A program made the translations under genes and the position numbers. The notes under the pieces were generated by a model. It was not told the origin of the DNA and ran no database searches. It saw only the letters and a program-made list of their open reading frames with translations. A DNA stretch of 64,000 bases from Eunapius fragilis (lineage: Eukaryota; Porifera; Demospongiae; Spongillida; Spongillidae): NCBI GenBank assembly GCA_963681505.1, contig OY811972.1:17182173-17246172 (forward strand). Direction: 5' to 3'. This document shows, piece by piece, positions 58,597 through 64,000 of the stretch. Numbering within the stretch: position 1 is the stretch's first letter; each line of letters opens with the position of its first letter.

Positions 58597-58897
58597 TGGT
58601 CATTGTTCATGAATGTCAACACGGTAGGGAAACTCCACGACTTTTGAAAAACATGATCACGTGGCACTAACCGTATCCAACAGCCATCACGTGACCATGC
58701 AATATACATGCCCCTACACGTACATGCTATGCATGCTTGTTTTGGAATCATTTCATTACTATGGTGACCAGCAAATTCATGTGTGTGCTACCCTATGACC
58801 TCTGTGACCTTGGTCAACCCATGTGTGCAGTATGAATATGAGCAGTGAGGGGAAGATGATCAAAGGGGAAACTTTCCAAACACACAGCAGCAAGCAT
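58597..58897. promoter_or_regulatory. Short intergenic region upstream of gene C
   Basis: About 300 bp lie between the gene D stop (58898) and the gene C start. The region contains CACGTG-like motifs (TCACGTGGCA near 58649, CATCACGTGACC near 58686). If gene C is independently transcribed its promoter must be here. No TATA element is evident. Confidence 0.4.
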
Positions 58898-59804
58898 TCA
58901 TTTCTTGTAGCTCTTGACAAGCTGACACGCCTCTCCTCTGCGCTCCAAGGCGAGCACTTCCCTTGGTAACGTCCCCTTCCTCCCTCCTCCCTTCCCCTCC
59001 AGCAACACTGCTACCCTGGAAAGAGAGTGCAAGTTGGTAATTATGGTCTGGGGACTAGAGTACACAGAGAGAATGATGGTCTGGGGACTAGAGCTGCACT
59101 TACTGTGGACCAAGGGCTGCGACTACTTCTCCTCCCCAGCCATGAGGAACTGACCGGCACCTCGGTCCCCTCCCACTGTCACCAGCACCAGCACACCCTA
59201 GTCCAAGAGCATACTCACGACATCATAGTAAGATGCTGTGCCACGCCCACCTTAGCAGTAAGCTCATTGGCCAGAACGTTCATAAACTCATTGTCACCAT
59301 CATCTCTGGGAACAGGTGATCACATGACCACAGCTATCACACACTCCCACACACACACACACACACACCCTAACACCTCACCTGTGTATAGTAGCCACGG
59401 GGTCAACAGGGTCGTTGCTATGGAGATGTTGAAAGGCCAACAGCTGGGCCAGGTCCCTGAGCTGGTTACGCACAACCTTAGCTAGCTGTCTCCCTTCCTT
59501 CATCACCTTGTCCACACTCTCCACATGGCTCTCACCCCCACACTAAGATAGACGAGGCTTCGTGACAACCCACACACACATCCACTCACACACACCCACC
59601 CACTCACATGCCCACAACACATCCACCCACCCACATTCACATGTCCACCCACCCACACACACATCCACCCACACACCTTAGTAGCTTAGTGAGGGATCGC
59701 TCAATTGTTATGGCTCTCTCCATGTACGATAACACCCGGTCCCCAGCCAGGTAGTAGACCAACACTGACCCCTTCTTGGGCTCGGAATGAACAAGCTTGA
59801 TACA
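58898..59804 (-). CDS. Gene D: 3' end of an unrecognised gene (partial)
   Basis: Candidate exons: 59804-59677, 59542-59382, 59305-59251, 59235-59219 (17 nt), 59015-58898 ending in TGA. The last four agree in phase; the junction between the first two needs an alternative donor (GTGGGT, about 4 nt downstream) to stay in frame. The segments read CIKLVHSEPKKGSVLVYYLA, then ESHVESVDKVMKEGRQLAKV with a helical continuation, DDGDNEFMNVLANELTAK, and a basic tail ending LVKSYKK. I do not recognise the family; the composition suggests an alpha-helical protein. The 5' part is lost in the assembly gap. It lies in the same orientation just upstream of gene C. Confidence 0.55.
59340..59370. repeat. (CA)n in gene D intron
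   Basis: A short (CA)n tract just downstream of the donor GTGAGG of exon 59542-59382. A longer CCCACACACATCCACC-type repeat occupies the next upstream intron (about 59565-59676). Confidence 0.8.
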
Positions 59805-59829
59805 CTGCAATGAATGATACCCTCACATT

Positions 59830-60029
59830 NNNNNNNNNNNNNNNNNNNNNNNNNNNNNNNNNNNNNNNNNNNNNNNNNNNNNNNNNNNNNNNNNNNNNNN
59901 NNNNNNNNNNNNNNNNNNNNNNNNNNNNNNNNNNNNNNNNNNNNNNNNNNNNNNNNNNNNNNNNNNNNNNNNNNNNNNNNNNNNNNNNNNNNNNNNNNNN
60001 NNNNNNNNNNNNNNNNNNNNNNNNNNNNN
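59830..60029. other. Assembly gap (200 N)
   Basis: Exactly 200 N. What follows repeats an internal part of gene B, so the join to 60030 is doubtful. Confidence 0.97.
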
Positions 60030-63000
60030 TGTGTTGAATGGAGCACATGTACAAAGGTCGTTTTCACAAACAATTCAATTATGCCCTAAATAAATATATA
60101 CCATCATGTCACGATGTACAGGAAGGATAGAGGTCACATGACAGGAAGGTCACATGACAGGAAGGTCACATGACAGGGGGAGGTGGTCATACCTGATGAT
60201 GGCAGTCAGACACTCGGTATGTCCCATCTCTGCAGCTATGCACACGGCTGTCTTGAAGGTGTGTTCACTGCCCCCAGCTAGCTGAGCTGCTCCTATGCTG
60301 TTACTGAGGTCAAATATCTGACGACAAACAGTAGCCATATATGGTCATGTTTGCAACACATGTCGCCACGGTAACATGTGCAGGTGCCCCACCCCTTTAC
60401 CCATCCAATGGTGGGAGGGTATATGATTGCCAAGGTAACTGACCTTGATCTGCTTGTAGTTAAGAGGACATGGTGACCTAGCTATGAGCTGCCTGACCAG
60501 GTCCACCTGGTTATGGGTCACTGCCACCATGAGGAGGGTCATACCATCACTGTTGACCATACACAGATCTGAGATGTTGAGATGGTATACATTGAGTGTG
60601 CCCTGGAGAGGGAAAGAAGGGGGAAGAGGAAAGGAATGGGGAGGAGGAAAGGAAGGGGGAAGAGGAAAGGAATGGGGAGGAGGAAAGGAAGGGGGAAGAG
60701 GAAAGGAATGGGGAGGAGGAAAGGAAGGGGGGAGGAAAGGAATGGGGAGGAGGAAAGGAATGGAGGAGGTAGAAAGGAAGGGAAAGTGAAGTAGGAGAGA
60801 AATAAGGCAGGGGTGGATTGGGGAGGGAGGGTCTCCGGAGAGAGGAGGGAGAGGGAAAGGGGAGAGGGGATGGAGAAGACAAAGATAAATCATGCCTCTC
60901 CAAATAGTGCACACCGTACATTCTTGGCCTCTTCTGACAGTCTTCTGGCCCTATCAGTGCGGTGGTTATCAAGCACCTGGGCACACTCCAACATCTGGTG
61001 CTTCCTGGCCACGATGAGGGGGTCAAGTTGGAACCTGTCCTCACAACCACTGTCTGCACCCCTGCGGAGTAGTGCACTAGGGAGGGGGAGGAGGGGAGGG
61101 GGAGGAGCATATTTAGCACCTGGTTTGACACAGTACTTCCTCCCAAGGTCTCCTCTACCAATGCTACCCCCCCTCCCCCATGTTGTAGCATAGCTCCAAG
61201 ATGGTTACCCCTTACCTGATGACACCAAGATGGTTACCCCTTACCTGATGACACCAGGATGGTTACCCCTTACCCGATGACACCAAGATGGCTACCCCTT
61301 ACCTGATGACACCAGGATGGCTACCCCTTACCTGATGACACCAGGATGGCTACCCCTTACCTGATGACACCAAGATGGCTACCCCTTACCTGATGACACC
61401 AAGATGGTTACCCCTTACCCGATGACACCAGGATGGTTACCCCTTACCTGATGACACCACGATGGTTACCCCTTACCTGATGACACCAAGATGGTTACCC
61501 CTTACCTGATGACACCAAGATGGTTACCCCTTACCTGATGACACCAAGATGGCTACCCCTTACCCGATGACACCAAGATGGCTACCCCTTACCCGATGAC
61601 ACCAGGATGGCTACCCCTTACCTGATGACACCAAGATGGCTACCCCTTACCTGATGACACCAAGATGGCTACCCCTTACCTGATGACACCAGGATGGCTA
61701 CCCCTTACCTGATGACACCAAGATGGCTACCCCTTACCCAATGACACCAAGATGGCTACCCCTTACCTGATGACACCAAGATGGCTACCCCTTACCTGAT
61801 GAAACCAAGATGGTTACCCCTTACCTGATGACACCAAGATGGCTACCCCTTACCTGATGACACCAGGATGGCTACCCCTTACCTGATGACACCAAGATGG
61901 TTACCCCTTACCTGATGACACCAAGATGGTTACCCCTTACCTGATGACACCAAGATGGCTACCCCTTACCTGATGACACCAAGATGGCTACCCCTTACCC
62001 GATGACACCAAGATGGCTACCCCTTACCTGATGACACCAAGATGGCTACCCCTTACCTGATGACACCAGGATGGCTACCCCTTACCCGATGACACCAAGA
62101 TGGCTACCCCTTACCTGATGACACCAAGATGGCTACCCCTTACCTGATGACACCAAGATGGCTACCCCTTACCTGATGACACCAAGATGGCTACCCCTTA
62201 CCTGATGACACCAAGATGGCTACCCCTTACCCGATGACACCAAGATGGCTACCCCTTACCTGATGACACCAAGATGGCTACCCCTTACCTGATGACACCA
62301 AGATGGCTACCCCTTACCTGATGACACCAAGATGGCTACCCCTTACCCGATGACACCAAGATGGCTACCCCTTACCTGATGACACCAAGATGGCTACCCC
62401 TTACCTGATGACACCAAGATGGCTACCCCTTACCCGATGACACCAGGATGACTACCCCTTACCTGATGACACCAAGATGACTACCCCTTACCCGATGACA
62501 CCAAGATGGCTACCCCTTACCTGATGACACCAGGATGGCTACCCCTTACCTGATGACACCAAGATGACTACCCCTTACCTGATGACACCAAGATGGCTAC
62601 CCCTTACCTGATGACACCAAGATGGCTACCCCTTACCCGATGACACCAGGATGACTACCCCTTACCTGATGACACCAAGATGACTACCCCTTACCCGATG
62701 ACACCAAGATGGCTACCCCTTACCTGATGACACCAGGATGGCTACCCCTTACCTGATGACACCAGGATGGCTACCCCTTACCTGATGACACCAAGATGGC
62801 TACCCCTTACCCAATGACACCAAGATGGCTACCCCTTACCTGATGACACCAAGATGGCTACCCCTTACCTGATGAAACCAAGATGGTTACCCCTTACCTG
62901 ATGACACCAAGATGGCTACCCCTTACCTGATGACACCAGGATGGCTACCCCTTACCTGATGACACCAAGATGGTTACCCCTTACCTGATGACACCAAGAT

Positions 63001-64000
63001 GGTTACCCCTTACCTGATGACACCAAGATGGCTACCCCTTACCTGATGACACCAAGATGGCTACCCCTTACCCGATGACACCAAGATGGCTACCCCTTAC
63101 CTGATGACACCAAGATGGCTACCCCTTACCTGATGACACCAGGATGGCTACCCCTTACCCGATGACACCAAGATGGCTACCCCTTACCTGATGACACCAA
63201 GATGGCTACCCCTTACCTGATGACACCAAGATGGCTACCCCTTACCTGATGACACCAAGATGGCTACCCCTTACCTGATGACACCAAGATGGCTACCCCT
63301 TACCCGATGACACCAAGATGGCTACCCCTTACCTGATGACACCAAGATGGCTACCCCTTACCTGATGACACCAAGATGGCTACCCCTTACCCGATGACAC
63401 CAGGATGACTACCCCTTACCCGATGACACCAGGATGACTACCCCTTACCCGATGACACCAGGATGGCTACCCCTTACCCGATGACACCAAGATGGCTACC
63501 CCTTACCTGATGACACCAAGATGGCTACCCCTTACCTGATGACACCAAGATGGCTACCCCTTACCTGATGACACCAAGATGGCTACCCCTTACCTGATGA
63601 CACCAAGATGGCTACCCCTTACCTGATGACACCAAGATGGCTACCCCTTACCCGATGACACCAGGATGACTACCCCTTACCTGATGACACCAAGATGACT
63701 ACCCCTTACCCGATGACACCAAGATGGCTACCCCTTACCTGATGACACCAGGATGGCTACCCCTTACCTGATGACACCAAGATGACTACCCCTTACCTGA
63801 TGACACCAAGATGGCTACCCCTTACCTGATGACACCAAGATGGCTACCCCTTACCCGATGACACCAGGATGACTACCCCTTACCTGATGACACCAAGATG
63901 ACTACCCCTTACCCGATGACACCAAGATGGCTACCCCTTACCTGATGACACCAGGATGGCTACCCCTTACCTGATGACACCAAGATGACTACCCCTTACC
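60030..64000. repeat. Copy of 43185-47155 (part of gene B and its 29-bp array)
   Basis: The whole segment matches 43185-47155 at a constant offset of 16845, with no difference at any marker checked. Checked points include rare array variants (TTACCCAATGAC at 61734, the GGATGACTACC cluster at 62446) and the last bases of the window. Fast-mutating minisatellite units would be expected to differ between true duplicates, so a redundant contig is the simplest explanation. Confidence 0.9.
60193..61061 (-). pseudogene. Duplicate of three gene B ankyrin exons
   Basis: Exons 60317-60193, 60602-60444 and 61061-60920 repeat gene B exons 11, 10 and 9 exactly, including flanking introns and splice sites. 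They are followed on the right by the 29-bp array to the window end. The other gene B exons are absent because the segment is cut by the gap on one side and the window on the other. Not counted as a separate gene, since it is probably an assembly duplicate. Confidence 0.8.

Noticed and set aside
60030..64000. A third CARD-ankyrin paralog to the right of the gap
   Set aside because: The sequence matches gene B's interior, introns and hypervariable array included, with no difference found, so it is treated as a probable assembly duplicate.

Overview
The window is eukaryotic and animal. Genes are split by many short GT-AG introns, the proteins are metazoan types (serine hydroxymethyltransferase, a Death-NACHT-LRR receptor, ankyrin proteins with an N-terminal CARD-like fold, an LRRC8-like four-TM protein), and introns and spacers are full of microsatellites and minisatellites. 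An early-branching marine invertebrate, most likely a sponge, fits the NLR and ankyrin content best; that is inference from gene content, and other marine invertebrates are not excluded.

Layout. 1-10288 is a satellite of ~184/208-bp monomers, ending abruptly in a 31-nt poly-C run. 10.3-18.8 kb has no convincing gene. It holds a fold-back element, an inverted-repeat element, poly-G/poly-C motifs and (TG)n, and most of it appears twice (10505-14052 and 14253-17793) on either side of a 200-N gap. 18.84-22.39 kb is a minisatellite built on the palindrome GACTCCTGCAGGAGTC, with its linker orientation reversed in the middle. 22.4-27.3 kb has a perfect hairpin, a decayed reverse-transcriptase remnant and a 1554-bp terminal-inverted-repeat element with a 7-bp target duplication.

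From 27.4 kb the window is gene-dense. Minus strand: an LRRC8-like pore protein (27384-28322) and an 8-exon Death-NACHT-LRR receptor (29287-34202, 881 aa). Plus strand: SHMT in nine exons (35541-38208, 476 aa). Minus strand again: gene B, 27 phase-consistent exons (38502-51613, 1517 aa; CARD-like domain, unknown middle region, about 13 ankyrin repeats, serial coiled-coil micro-exons); gene C, its shorter collinear paralog without the CARD part (52377-58533), with three single-base frame breaks; and the 3' end of a further gene D (58898-59804). After a second 200-N gap, 60030-64000 repeats 43185-47155 without any difference I could find, so it is probably an assembly duplicate.

A Death-fold NLR beside a CARD-ankyrin gene pair suggests an innate-immune or cell-death signalling neighbourhood; SHMT looks like a housekeeping gene between them. 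The most unusual signal is that many introns of genes B and C begin with tandem repeats grown out of the 5' splice site. The clearest case is the gene B intron at 44217-47183, where a 29-bp unit carrying CAG|GTAAGG is repeated nearly 100 times.
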